From the NCBI RefSeq assembly GCF_014647855.1, contig NZ_BMPZ01000003.1:310001-374000 (forward strand): a DNA stretch of 64,000 bases, written 5' to 3'. Numbering within the stretch: position 1 is the first letter of the stretch; every line of letters starts with the position of its first letter. Of this stretch, positions 27,377-36,409 are shown in pieces. This DNA comes from Shewanella gelidii. GTDB lineage: Bacteria; Pseudomonadota; Gammaproteobacteria; Enterobacterales; Shewanellaceae. The notes under the pieces were generated by a model. It did no database searches. It had not been told where the DNA came from and saw only the letters and a list, made by a program, of their open reading frames with translations. The position numbers and the translations under genes were made by a program.

Positions 27377-29452
27377 TTAAAACGAGGCTCTTACTTCGAA
27401 GCGAGCCATACGGCCGCCTCCCACAGTGACGTTATTTACACCACCACCAGCGAGATAATCGGTATCCAGTAAGTTCTCAATATTAAAACGATAATCTACG
27501 GGTATACCTGAGATCTCAGCTTGATAGGTTGCGCCAAAATCAACCCGAGTATAGGCATCCTTGGTTACGGTATTTTCACTATCGGCATATCTTTCGCCTT
27601 GATAGAAAAGTCCAGCATTGAGCGCCAGCTTCTCAGTGACTTCATAGCGAGACCAAATCGACGCTGACCATTCAGGGGCATCGACAGGCGTCATGCCTTG
27701 GTAAGTGTCATCTTTTTCATATTCGGCATCTAGATACATACTCGATGCCATTAAGAACAATCGGTCATTCACCGCACCTTGGGCCGAAAGCTCAATCCCT
27801 TTGTGTCTTTGTAAACCCGATTGAGTGGTGATTGTATCGGCACCCGAACCACCGTCTAAGCTTTCCGTAACGAGGGCGCCTGACTTTTTGATATCAAAAA
27901 TGGCGGTTTCAACCATCAGGCGGTCCGACACTTGCCACTTCGCACCCAATTCAATTTGTTCCGATGTCACCGCATCAAGCGCCATTCCATGGTTCGCATC
28001 GTTTTCATCATTCAGCGTTTCGCTTGAAGCAGGCTCAAACCCTTCCGAATAGCTTAGATAGATAGTTGCATCTTCATTCGGATGATACAGAGCACCCAAC
28101 TTAGGCACAAAAGACTCACTGTCTGCACCTTCTCGGTTTTGCTGATCAAAACGGCCACCAAAGACAAGTTGCCACTCGTCATTTATCGTGACTAAATCCT
28201 GAAAATAGAAGCCATAGTAATCATACTCACTGATGTAGAGGCTATCGTCACTTTTGTAGCTAATGTCTGGCTTGAGCGGTTCAGGTTGGCCCGGCGTGTA
28301 GTCCACTGCAACAGGCGTCGTTCGTCTTTGCTCATAATAATAATCCAGGCTATTCATCCCAATGAGTACCTGATGTTCAATATCACCTGTAGCAAACTCT
28401 CCTGTAAAATCGACATAAGCCGTTTTAAATTGCCAGTCGTCATAGCGGTCATAATATTGTGAGGTATAGCTATCGCCTTCTGCATAATCAGCTGGTTTTC
28501 GGGGGGCAGACTCAAACCGTTGCCGCTCAAAATTTTGTTGGTTGTAGCCGAGTTTTACCGTCCATTGCGGATTAAAATGATAGGTCGCGTTACCGCCGAT
28601 ATTATTGACTCGAATATCGGTAAACGCCCATGAAAAATCATAAATCGTCTTTTCATCGCCAATCAAATCCCCGTCGCTATCGAGCCAAGCGCCGGTATCT
28701 AAACCTGCTTTATCATCCGTTTGATCATAATAAACATCCACAGACAAATTCTCAGACACTTGATACGCCAGTGCAATTGAACCCAAGAAACGATCTCGTT
28801 CGCGCTGCTCGCCATTGTGGTATTCACGGTCATAAACCACGTCCTGTTTCACCAATATACCGCGATAACTCAAGTCTTCAGTGAGCGCGCCACCGGCATC
28901 GAGCATAAAGCGCGTAGAGCCGTTTTGATCAGTATCAGCACTCAAGTCAAATAGACGTCTTTCGGTCGGTTTTTTCGTCACCATATTCACCAACCCACCA
29001 GGAGCCGATTGACCGTATAAAATACTTGAAGGCCCTTTAATCACCTCAACACTCGACAGGGTTTCAATGGGCTGCTGATAATGTGACCAGTGTTGGTGAC
29101 CATCTCGCAAATAGCCTGTAGACGAGCTTAAAGCGAACCCTCGAGAGTAAAACACTTCTCGATTTCGTTGCTTCGAACCCGGCGATAAACTCGCATCATT
29201 CGCAAGCACACTCCCCAACGTCGTTGCCAGCTGTTCATCCATAATGAGCTCAGGAATAACAGTCACAGCTTGCGCGGTTTCGAGTAAAGACGTGTCTGTT
29301 CGCGTCGCTCCTGACGCGTTGTCAACTTGATACCCGTTAAAATAACTGCCCACAACTTCAATTCGTTCAATATCCTGAGTCTGAGCCATGGCTTGCTGGC
29401 TTGTGGATGTTAAGGCTGCTAAGACGGCCACTGCTAAGTAGTTTTTTTTCAT
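27377..29452 (-). CDS. TonB-dependent siderophore receptor, Fur-regulated
   Basis: Outer-membrane receptor of 691 residues. The ATG at 29452 with GGAA 5 nt upstream gives a typical signal peptide (MKKNYLAVAVLAALTSTSQQAMAQ). Plug domain: QAVTVIPELIMDEQ, VEVIKGPSSILYGQSAPGGLVNMVTKKP. The 22-strand barrel ends with the aromatic C-terminal strand (MARFEVRASF), with FRFNIENLLDTDYLAGGG just before it. Features fit the ferrichrome/coprogen class (TIGR01783-like); the ligand cannot be told. The Fur-type operator 60 nt upstream implies iron repression. A PepSY protein gene follows. Confidence 0.93.
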   Translation of the reverse strand: MKKNYLAVAVLAALTSTSQQAMAQTQDIERIEVVGSYFNGYQVDNASGATRTDTSLLETAQAVTVIPELIMDEQLATTLGSVLANDASLSPGSKQRNREVFYSRGFALSSSTGYLRDGHQHWSHYQQPIETLSSVEVIKGPSSILYGQSAPGGLVNMVTKKPTERRLFDLSADTDQNGSTRFMLDAGGALTEDLSYRGILVKQDVVYDREYHNGEQRERDRFLGSIALAYQVSENLSVDVYYDQTDDKAGLDTGAWLDSDGDLIGDEKTIYDFSWAFTDIRVNNIGGNATYHFNPQWTVKLGYNQQNFERQRFESAPRKPADYAEGDSYTSQYYDRYDDWQFKTAYVDFTGEFATGDIEHQVLIGMNSLDYYYEQRRTTPVAVDYTPGQPEPLKPDISYKSDDSLYISEYDYYGFYFQDLVTINDEWQLVFGGRFDQQNREGADSESFVPKLGALYHPNEDATIYLSYSEGFEPASSETLNDENDANHGMALDAVTSEQIELGAKWQVSDRLMVETAIFDIKKSGALVTESLDGGSGADTITTQSGLQRHKGIELSAQGAVNDRLFLMASSMYLDAEYEKDDTYQGMTPVDAPEWSASIWSRYEVTEKLALNAGLFYQGERYADSENTVTKDAYTRVDFGATYQAEISGIPVDYRFNIENLLDTDYLAGGGVNNVTVGGGRMARFEVRASF

Positions 29453-29810
29453 GACATTTCCGCGCATGTTGATGAATCCAAGAAGAACGGCCGGAATTGT
29501 ACAGAGATCAAATGAGAATGCAAATGATTATCATTTGATCTCTTTCGAAATGTGAATCTAAGCGAAAACAGTCATCAAAACTTGGGCACAATGAAGCCAT
29601 AGTGTTTGTCAGGCAGCAGGGATTTTCTCGGAGGTAGACTTTTGAATTGACAGTGTAGGCCAATGAAAAATAATAGGAATTGTGAGCGTGAGCGATGACT
29701 CGCAGCAGCTCTACGATCTTGGGGACTGCCTGCTTGAAAAGCTTAGCGCGACAAATTGTATCTCTTGCTCATCAAGGGGCAACGAACTAGAGAAACACCC
29801 ATAACTTTGC
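29453..29810. other. Intergenic region holding the Fur-controlled promoter
   Basis: 358 bp between zur and the Fur-regulated receptor gene, both on the minus strand. It contains the Fur-type repeat at 29505-29541. The rest shows no convincing gene or terminator. Confidence 0.5.
29505..29541 (-). promoter_or_regulatory. Fur box array upstream of the TonB receptor
   Basis: Three copies of CAAATGA/TCATTTG: AGATCAAATGA (29505-29515) pairs with TCATTTGATCT (29531-29541), and an inner CAAATGA-TTA-TCATTTG (29521-29537) forms the core. AAATGATTATCATTT agrees with the Fur consensus core AATGATAATCATT. The array allows overlapping dimers. Confidence 0.72.
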
Positions 29811-30281
29811 TTACTCGGAAGGCGTTTCGAGTGCCGCTCGACATCCATTACATAGACAGTCCAATTCGAACTGAGTCCGTTGAAGGTAGAAGCCAGCATC
29901 AGCAACTGATTTTTCTAACTGCGCTAAAAGTGGTTGAGGAATATCCACTTCTCGGGTTTCACCGCAATGATTACAAACCACAAAATACTGATCATGATGG
30001 GCATGTTGGCAAGCTAAATGTGCACAAGCGATGTACTTATTGGACGAGGTCAGCTTATGGATCAGGTTTAGCTCAACAAAAAGATCCAAGATTCGATAAG
30101 CCGACATCGCCTGCATACTTTGCTCTGCCTGCTTGTTATATAAATCCAGCAATTCATAGGCTGAAAGGGGCTGCTTAGCAATAAGCAAAGTCTTCAAAAC
30201 TTGGCTTCGCTTATCCGTAAAGCGTACACCAGCTTGCTGACATTTTTGTTGCGCTTGCTCTAGCAGTTTTTCAACCTTCAT
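29811..30281 (-). CDS. zur: Fur-family regulator, Zur type
   Basis: 156 residues from the ATG at 30281, preferred over a TTG at 30311. Winged-helix DNA-binding part: AGVRFTDKRSQVLKTLLIAKQPLSAYELLDLYN, with SAYRILDLFVELNLIHKL. The metal/dimer domain has HLACQHAHHDQYFVVCNHCGETREV (CxxC structural zinc, His cluster) and a second pair at the C-terminus (CLCNGC). The SAYELLDL and LIHK(L/V)xSxNxY motifs point to Zur rather than Fur or PerR. A Zur-type operator lies upstream of the divergent TonB receptor, which strengthens the call. No partner gene in the same operon is evident. Confidence 0.88.
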   Translation of the reverse strand: MKVEKLLEQAQQKCQQAGVRFTDKRSQVLKTLLIAKQPLSAYELLDLYNKQAEQSMQAMSAYRILDLFVELNLIHKLTSSNKYIACAHLACQHAHHDQYFVVCNHCGETREVDIPQPLLAQLEKSVADAGFYLQRTQFELDCLCNGCRAALETPSE

Positions 30282-30780
30282 GCCTGATACTTGCCTCTCG
30301 TAGATGTTCAATAACCGAGTTACTTTAACATGATTCCCACTGCAAGCTTGAATTGGTAATCAGAATAGTTGCCCCGTATCACGCATCTCAAATTCCCATC
30401 ATCAATACACGACGGTTCGACCCTTCAATACAGGAGGTGAAGGGTCATGGTTATCGTCCAACACCTCGGAATGAAGTCCTTTATGATCAGCAGCTGCGAT
30501 TCGGCCATTCCCTGCAAGTTTGGATTTCGCATCAGTATTTTCGTCGTCATCAAAATGTGACGTGGCGACACTTTTTCATCATCATCGAGAAAAACTACTT
30601 GATAATAATTCTCATTAGCGTTTAAATTCGTAGCCAGTTTAATCGTGTGACAACGTCTTTGTGCATGCAGCAAAGATAAAGTTTTTGAATATTTCATTCC
30701 AACCACGAATGTTATGTTGTAACATAAATTAATTATTGATTATCTCTTATTGAATTCTTACCTTACGAGGCACAGAAAGC
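30282..30780. other. Divergent zur / TonB-receptor regulatory region
   Basis: 499 bp between zur (-) and a TonB receptor (+). It holds the Zur box at 30706-30728 next to the receptor. A minus-strand ORF of about 90 codons (30425-30697) begins just inside the Zur box but lacks a good SD and a recognisable family; a plus ORF (30353-30625) overlaps it. Neither is annotated as a gene. Confidence 0.45.
30706..30728 (+). promoter_or_regulatory. Zur box
   Basis: ATGTTATGTTGTAACAT (30709-30725) with ATGTTA/TAACAT arms matches the gammaproteobacterial Zur palindrome GAAATGTTATANTATAACATTTC closely in the core. It lies 53 nt before the receptor start and next to the divergent zur gene, so zinc repression of the receptor is inferred. 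Confidence 0.8.
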
Positions 30781-32916
30781 ATGAAACGCAGTACACATAT
30801 CCCCGCCCGCGGCGCGATGCTGTTATCACTCTCTATCTCATCCGCATTATTGCCTGCGATGGCGACAGAAAATGAACCCGTCGTTGAGGAAGAGCTAGAA
30901 GTGATTGAGGTTCGTCAGATGCGCCAAGCCTACCGTGGCAACGTGCAAACCACAGATCTCCCGCAATCCATTGCAACCATTTCCCATGAAACCTTGGAAG
31001 TTGCTGGCATCACAGATCTACAAACCTCCCTCGGGTTAGTCAGTGGGGTGACCCGCCAAAACGACTTTGGCGGGCTCTGGGATATGTTCGCGATTCGTGG
31101 TTTCGCCGGAGATGAAAACCTACCTTCTGCGTACCTGATTAATGGGTTTAGCGCAGGACGTGGCTTTAGCGGCACTCGAGATATGTCTAATGTCGAAATG
31201 GTTGAAGTTTTAAAAGGCCCAAGTTCCGCGCTTTATGGTCGCGGCGAACCTGGTGGTACCGTCAATATCACCACTAAGAAACCACAATTTGAACAAGAAG
31301 GTTATCTTAAATTCACCGCGGGTAGTTTTGATACCTATCGAACCGAAGGTGATTACACCAACGCCCTCACTGAGGATCTTGCTTTTAGAATCAACGGTGC
31401 TTATGAGGATGGAGAGAGCTACCGCGATACTGTCACCAAAAAGAAGACCGCTATAACACCGTCTTTCCTATATCAACTCAGTGAAGACACCGTATTGAGC
31501 TATGAACTTGAATACTTAAAGCAAGAAGCCAATATGGATCGAGGGGTTGTGGTTGTAGACGGCAAGCCGTTTTCAAACTCAAATTTTTATGGCGAGCCAG
31601 CAGATGGCCCTGTAGAAATCAATGCCATGGGTCATCAAATTCAGTTGCAACATGATCTCTCGGGGGACTGGGTACTCAACGCGGGGCTAAGCTACCGAAC
31701 ATCTTCGTTTGAGGGCAACGCAACTGAATCTCGATGGTATAACGCCGATGAGAATCATATTGTTCGCCAACGCCGATATCGGGATTTTGATGCCAAGGAT
31801 TTGTCTGGACGCTTTGAATTTAGCGGCTCCACAGAATTGTTGGGATTGCAGCATAACCTATTGATTGGCGGTGATGCATATGACTACGAACTCGATCGGC
31901 TGATTCTACGTTATCGTCATAATCAAGCACCGGAAGGGAGCGACGAAAGTAGCTCAGCATATTACGCAATCGACTTCGATAACCCAGAATACCGCGATGT
32001 ACTGCCAACAATGTATGGCAACACCGATGATCTCGAAGAGCAAAGCGGCCAAGGTGTTTACATTCAGGATCAGCTTGATCTGTCTGACCGTTGGAAAGCA
32101 ATGTTCGGCATACGCTTTGACCACTTTGAGCAGACGTTAACAAACCGCCGTAACCCTGACTCAAATTACAGTGTGTCCAAATCATATTTTAATCCACGCT
32201 TTGGGCTCGTTTACGAACTCGCAGATGAAGCGCGTCTATATACCAGTTATTCAAAAGGCGCGCGCCCGAATACGGGTGTCAATAGCCAAGGAAATGGACA
32301 CGACCCAGAAGAAAGCCAATCTTGGGAAATTGGACTCAAGTGGAATGCATCAGACACTGGGTTCCATGGTACTGCGGCAGTCTTTTCAACTGAAAAGAAG
32401 AACATACTCGCAAGTAGTCCAAATGGCGACGGCACAACCGAAGCAATCGGAGAAGCCACAAGCCAAGGATTTGAGCTTGATATGTCTTATGAGCTGACCC
32501 CTGACACCTTGATCTCAATGGCGTATGCCTATGTCGATGCGCAAAATGCCAAAGAAATTAAATTGTGGGACTGGTATGTCATTGAAGAAGGTGCGCGACT
32601 CGGTAATGTCCCAGAGCATAGCGGCAGCTTGATGCTACGCCAATATGCCGAATTTGGCGGCTTTGAGGGTAGTGGTGGGTTTATTGTTCAGTATGTCGGC
32701 ACCCAACTAGGTGACTTCCTCGAACAAGACTATGAGCTACCTAGCTATACCTTGGTTAACCTATTTGCCAACATTGAGCTGACGGATAGTTTGGGACTCA
32801 ACTTAAATATCAACAACTTGCTTGATGAAGAGTATTACGCAAACTCATACATGGATGAATGGACAATGCCCGGAGCGCCGCGGTCATTCAATGCGAGTAT
32901 TAAGTACTCTTTTTAA
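30781..32916 (+). CDS. TonB-dependent receptor, Zur-regulated (zinc or zinc-chelate uptake)
   Basis: 711 residues with signal peptide (LLSLSISSALLPAMA) then an acidic start EPVVEEELEVIEVRQ. Plug motifs: DLPQSIATISHETLEVAGI, FAIRGFAGDENLPSAYLINGF, VEMVEVLKGPSSALYGRGEPGG. Barrel with the TIGR01783-like siderophore layout, FNPRFGLVYELADEARLYTSYSKGARP, and the aromatic end SFNASIKYSF. By sequence alone it would be called a siderophore receptor. The Zur-type operator 53 nt upstream and the neighbouring zur suggest the cargo is zinc, perhaps bound to a metallophore. No His-rich loop typical of ZnuD was noticed. Confidence 0.88.
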   Translation: MKRSTHIPARGAMLLSLSISSALLPAMATENEPVVEEELEVIEVRQMRQAYRGNVQTTDLPQSIATISHETLEVAGITDLQTSLGLVSGVTRQNDFGGLWDMFAIRGFAGDENLPSAYLINGFSAGRGFSGTRDMSNVEMVEVLKGPSSALYGRGEPGGTVNITTKKPQFEQEGYLKFTAGSFDTYRTEGDYTNALTEDLAFRINGAYEDGESYRDTVTKKKTAITPSFLYQLSEDTVLSYELEYLKQEANMDRGVVVVDGKPFSNSNFYGEPADGPVEINAMGHQIQLQHDLSGDWVLNAGLSYRTSSFEGNATESRWYNADENHIVRQRRYRDFDAKDLSGRFEFSGSTELLGLQHNLLIGGDAYDYELDRLILRYRHNQAPEGSDESSSAYYAIDFDNPEYRDVLPTMYGNTDDLEEQSGQGVYIQDQLDLSDRWKAMFGIRFDHFEQTLTNRRNPDSNYSVSKSYFNPRFGLVYELADEARLYTSYSKGARPNTGVNSQGNGHDPEESQSWEIGLKWNASDTGFHGTAAVFSTEKKNILASSPNGDGTTEAIGEATSQGFELDMSYELTPDTLISMAYAYVDAQNAKEIKLWDWYVIEEGARLGNVPEHSGSLMLRQYAEFGGFEGSGGFIVQYVGTQLGDFLEQDYELPSYTLVNLFANIELTDSLGLNLNINNLLDEEYYANSYMDEWTMPGAPRSFNASIKYSF

Positions 32917-32976
32917 CCTGAGGCAAAGGAGATTCATTCGCTCGCTTGTCTGGTTAAATGTCTCCCTGAATTGTCG

Positions 32977-33016
32977 AAGCCAGCCAATAGACCTTGATTC
33001 ATATTGGCTGGCTTTC
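32977..33016 (+). terminator. Terminator/attenuator after the Zur-regulated receptor
   Basis: 13-bp perfect stem AAGCCAGCCAATA / TATTGGCTGGCTT with a 12-nt loop; only a short T-run (TTTC). It may allow partial readthrough into the acyltransferase genes. Confidence 0.65.
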
Positions 33017-33110
33017 ACTCTGGGATTGAGTGACATTCTCGTCACTATGTTCCGAGAGTTTAAAACCGAAAGCGCTAAAAAAATGTAGCGCCACACTGAA
33101 GAAATAAGTT

Positions 33111-34310
33111 ATGCCGGATAAACAAATGGATTTCGTGCCAACCCCTGCGCCAAGCAAACATCGTATTCACTCAATCGATATTCTGCGCGGATTGGTGATG
33201 CTGCTGATGTTGGTCGATCATGTTCGAGAGCGCTTTTTTTATCACAATCAGATTAGCGACCCCATGAGTCTCGCCGACACCAGTACAGCATTGTTTTTCA
33301 CCCGCATGACAGCTCATCTTTGTGCGCCAACATTTGTGTTTCTGACCGGCCTCTCGGCTTGGTTATACGCAAACCCTCACAACAAACCCTCTCGCGACGC
33401 AGCACCGTTTCTCATAAAAAGAGGCCTGTTTCTTATTTTTATAGAAATCGCGCTGGTCAATCTTTCATGGTTTGGCACTTACCATGTGCTCTATTTACAA
33501 ATCATCTGGACTATTGGCTTATGCATGATCTTGCTTGGGCTGCTATGTAGGCTCAATCACTGGTTCATTGGCGCTATCGGCATTGCCCTCATCTTTGGTA
33601 ACCGCCTACTCGATCCCATCAGTTTTGCACCGGATGAAGTGGGCTACACCCTTTGGACGATCCTTCATGATGGCGGCTATTTGGTTGCCGAAGGTTTAGT
33701 AAAAGTACGAGCAGGTGGATTTCCAGTCACGGCTTGGTTTGGGGTGATCTGCCTCGGCTATGTGTTGGGTCCCCTTTATGCGCAGAGCGTATCCGCCTTT
33801 CAGCGTCAAAAAGTTTTAGTCACCTGTGGTTTACTGGCATTGGCACTACTTACAATATTACGCGGATTCAATCTTTATGGTGAAGTTGAACCTTGGGTCG
33901 TTGGAGCCAATGGGTTAGAAACACTTAAATCGATGATCAACTTTTCTAAGTACCCACCCTCGGCGAATTTTATACTGCTGAACTTAGGCATCGCGACCCT
34001 GATTTTGGCAGCGATGGAGAGGGTCAATAATCGTTGCAGCCAGATCGTTGAAAATTTTGGTTCTGCTCCGATGTTTTTCTATGTTGTCCATCTCTATGTA
34101 TTGCTGTTTAGCTACAAAATCTTAGCGTTCCTATTTGGTGAGAATAAAGTGAAAGATACAGGCTGGCATCAAGGTACTTATTTTGGTTTTGACCATGTAT
34201 GGCAGATCTGGGCTGCCGCAGCACTACTGGCAATGCTGCTGTATTGGCCGACCAAAACATTTGCCAACTACCGACAGCGCACATCCATTCGATGGGTTAA
34301 GTATTTTTAA
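33111..34310 (+). CDS. DUF1624 / heparan-alpha-glucosaminide N-acetyltransferase-like membrane acyltransferase, copy 1
   Basis: 399-residue polytopic inner-membrane protein with about ten helices. The family signature opens the protein: SIDILRGLVMLLMLVDHVRERFFYHN, in which the DH pair in LVDHVRER is the conserved catalytic-type His. APTFVFLTGLSAWLYA and the late NFGSAPMFFYVVHLYVLL follow. Relatives transfer acyl groups across the membrane to sugars or other acceptors; the acceptor here is unknown. It lies 194 nt after a Zur-regulated TonB receptor on the same strand. The SD is poor, and a later ATG at 33126 is possible. A close paralogue follows at 34591. Confidence 0.88.
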   Translation: MPDKQMDFVPTPAPSKHRIHSIDILRGLVMLLMLVDHVRERFFYHNQISDPMSLADTSTALFFTRMTAHLCAPTFVFLTGLSAWLYANPHNKPSRDAAPFLIKRGLFLIFIEIALVNLSWFGTYHVLYLQIIWTIGLCMILLGLLCRLNHWFIGAIGIALIFGNRLLDPISFAPDEVGYTLWTILHDGGYLVAEGLVKVRAGGFPVTAWFGVICLGYVLGPLYAQSVSAFQRQKVLVTCGLLALALLTILRGFNLYGEVEPWVVGANGLETLKSMINFSKYPPSANFILLNLGIATLILAAMERVNNRCSQIVENFGSAPMFFYVVHLYVLLFSYKILAFLFGENKVKDTGWHQGTYFGFDHVWQIWAAAALLAMLLYWPTKTFANYRQRTSIRWVKYF

Positions 34311-34350
34311 AAGCAGCAGTTCGCACCAGTATCAGTCGGGAAAACTAACG

Positions 34351-34521
34351 ATGAAAAAACATGATGCCATACACCTTAGCGGCCAGACTCTACCTCAGGC
34401 TAAGACCGTCAACCTTGTGCTTTTAACATCATGGCAGCTGAATAAACACTTCTCGTTCATTCGGCCACAGCCTTACAAGATGGGGCAGCTAGAGACGCTG
34501 ACGCTGCACTCGCCATACTGA
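34351..34521 (+). CDS. Possible 56-aa ORF between the acyltransferase paralogues
   Basis: Opens MKKHDAIHLSGQTLPQAKTV after GGGAAAACTAACG, which could act as a weak SD. Hydrophilic, no recognised family, no signal peptide. It may be chance or a decayed fragment; weak claim. Confidence 0.25.
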   Translation: MKKHDAIHLSGQTLPQAKTVNLVLLTSWQLNKHFSFIRPQPYKMGQLETLTLHSPY

Positions 34522-34590
34522 ACATTCGGTCAGATTGACCTTGGCATCACGCAACCTAAATTTCAACATCACACACTCGGAAAGTACATC

Positions 34591-35775
34591 ATGTCTTCAC
34601 ACATCACTGCTCTTCAAGGCGCGACAACAACGGCTCTGCAGAGACAAAACAAGCGCATCGCCTCTATTGATATCCTTCGTGGGCTGGTGATGCTTTTAAT
34701 GCTGGTCGATCACGTCCGAGAGCGACTTTATTACCATCATCCGATAAGTGATCCCATGACTTTGGATGAAACCAGCGTTGCACTTTTCTTTACCCGAATT
34801 GCCACCCATTTTTGTGCGCCGGTTTTCGTCTTTTTAACTGGTCTATCGGCCTGGTTATATGCACACCCTGCACAAGGAGCACCACGCTCGGCCAGCGCGT
34901 ATTTACTTAAACGCGGGTTGTTTATTATCGGTATTGAAGTCACCCTCATTAACTTCTCTTGGTTTGGTGCCTATGATGCCCTCTATCTGCAAGTCATGTG
35001 GGCGATAGGACTTAGCATGATTGTATTATCACTCATGGTCAAAGCCCCTTATTGGCTGATTGGTACAAGCGGATTGGCAATCGTGTTGGGTCATAACGCT
35101 TTGGAGCCGGTTCAGTTTTCAACGGGCGAGTCGGGCTATTTCCTGTGGACGATTTTGCATGACAGAGGCTACCTCTATGCAAGCGAAGCCTTTAAAGTAA
35201 AAGCGTCATACCCCGCTTTGCCTTGGATGGGCGTCATCATGCTGGGTTATTTTGTCGGCCCTTTGTACCAGCACACAGTGACTTCTGCCTCTCGGCAAAA
35301 AAATCTGATATTAATTGGGGTCAGTTGTTTGCTTCTACTCGCCCTGCTCAGAGGGTTGAACCTCTATGGTGAGACTTTGCCTTGGCAGGTTGGCGACAGC
35401 TTTATTGAAAGCGCACGCTCATTCTTAAATTACACCAAGTACCCGCCTTCGCTAAATTTCTTGCTGTTCACACTGGGCATCGCCACCCTTGTGCTCGCGG
35501 GTTTAGACACGGTTAACAACCGCGTGAGCCAATTCATCGAAAGCTTTGGTTCCGCGCCGCTGTTTTTCTATATTGTCCATCTCTACATTCTATTGATTGG
35601 CTATAAAGTACTGTTTGCTATATACGGTGCCACGCAGGGGAGCTATTGGGGACTCGACTCCCTTTGGCAAGTTTGGGCAATTGCCTTGGTACTCGCACTT
35701 GCGCTCTACTTCCCCACCGTGCGCTTTGCCCGCTTTAAACGAACCAGCGGCATCCCGTGGCTAAAGTACTTCTAA
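34591..35775 (+). CDS. DUF1624 membrane acyltransferase, copy 2 (paralogue)
   Basis: 394 residues, GGAAAG before the ATG. Same layout as the gene at 33111 and clearly its tandem duplicate: the first block reads SIDILRGLVMLLMLVDHVRERLYYHH and both proteins share WFG-x-Y-x-x-L-Y-L-Q, YPP-S-x-NF and SFGSAPLFFYIVHLY. By eye more than half the residues are identical over the length. The catalytic-type DH is kept in both, so both are probably active. The two may differ in acyl donor or acceptor. No clear terminator follows. Confidence 0.88.
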   Translation: MSSHITALQGATTTALQRQNKRIASIDILRGLVMLLMLVDHVRERLYYHHPISDPMTLDETSVALFFTRIATHFCAPVFVFLTGLSAWLYAHPAQGAPRSASAYLLKRGLFIIGIEVTLINFSWFGAYDALYLQVMWAIGLSMIVLSLMVKAPYWLIGTSGLAIVLGHNALEPVQFSTGESGYFLWTILHDRGYLYASEAFKVKASYPALPWMGVIMLGYFVGPLYQHTVTSASRQKNLILIGVSCLLLLALLRGLNLYGETLPWQVGDSFIESARSFLNYTKYPPSLNFLLFTLGIATLVLAGLDTVNNRVSQFIESFGSAPLFFYIVHLYILLIGYKVLFAIYGATQGSYWGLDSLWQVWAIALVLALALYFPTVRFARFKRTSGIPWLKYF

Positions 35776-36085
35776 AGCGTTCTACTTGATAAACAAACGA
35801 CAACGAGGGTGACACGAAGTCGACTGAATAGTGCGAAGTCACCGATTCGCAAGCGAGCTTAGAATGAACTTATGACTGAAAACACCGCAACTGTACCCCA
35901 TTCAAAGAGCGGGACGTTGAAGTTTCTCTCGATGTCTCAAATTTGGAAATGGCGCAAAAAAAGCCGCAACACCATACATCAATTACGGTAAGCTCAGAAC
36001 AAGAAAAAGAATTCAGCAAAGGGATTGAGGCAAGCGTCTACTTATCTCTACAGCTTGAGCACATCACGACGATCAAGGAACGAAA
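35776..36085. other. Intergenic region with mini-ORF
   Basis: 310 bp. A 39-codon ORF (35872-35991) ends SQIWKWRKKSRNTIHQLR, recalling the start of DUF1127 proteins but stopping before the usual DIGL part; probably chance or a decayed gene. No hairpin or RNA seen. Confidence 0.35.
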
Positions 36086-36409
36086 ATGACAAGAATATAT
36101 CTGAGTATTGCCAGCATTTTTTTATTGGCAGGTTGTAACTCAACACCCAATTACTGTGAACAAAACCCACAAGCTAAAATTTGCGATGTCGACAGTTACA
36201 GCTTATCGACTTATGAAGGTCTTAAAAACTTTAACCAGCTCAAAGGTAAAAAAGCATTTGCACTAGTGCAAACCGAAGATGGCAGAGAAGCCTATGGTTA
36301 CTCATATCAAGCCCAATCCACCAAAAAAGCACAAAAACAAGCCATTATTGCATGCCAAAGCCGAGCTCGAATGGCCAAAATAAACGCACTCTGCCAGCTA
36401 ATTCGATAG
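36086..36409 (+). CDS. Small lipoprotein, DUF4189-like pattern
   Basis: 107 residues, AAGGAA before the ATG. Signal MTRIYLSIASIFLLAGC with lipobox LAGC. Mature part with Cys pairs (YCEQNPQAKICDV) and a C-terminal domain FALVQTEDGREAYGYSYQAQSTKKAQKQAIIACQSR, ending INALCQLIR. The A-x-x-x-x-G-x-x-x-G-x-S ... A-x-x-x-A-x-x-x-C arrangement is reminiscent of DUF4189 proteins, not certain. Monocistronic; function unknown. Confidence 0.65.
   Translation: MTRIYLSIASIFLLAGCNSTPNYCEQNPQAKICDVDSYSLSTYEGLKNFNQLKGKKAFALVQTEDGREAYGYSYQAQSTKKAQKQAIIACQSRARMAKINALCQLIR

Noticed and set aside
34183..34521. 112-codon ORF overlapping the end of the first acyltransferase
   Set aside because: Its first half is an out-of-frame reading of a clear gene; only a 56-codon part could stand alone and is listed at low confidence.
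35872..35991. 39-codon ORF resembling the start of DUF1127 proteins
   Set aside because: Stops before the diagnostic DIGL part and lacks an SD; too short to call.
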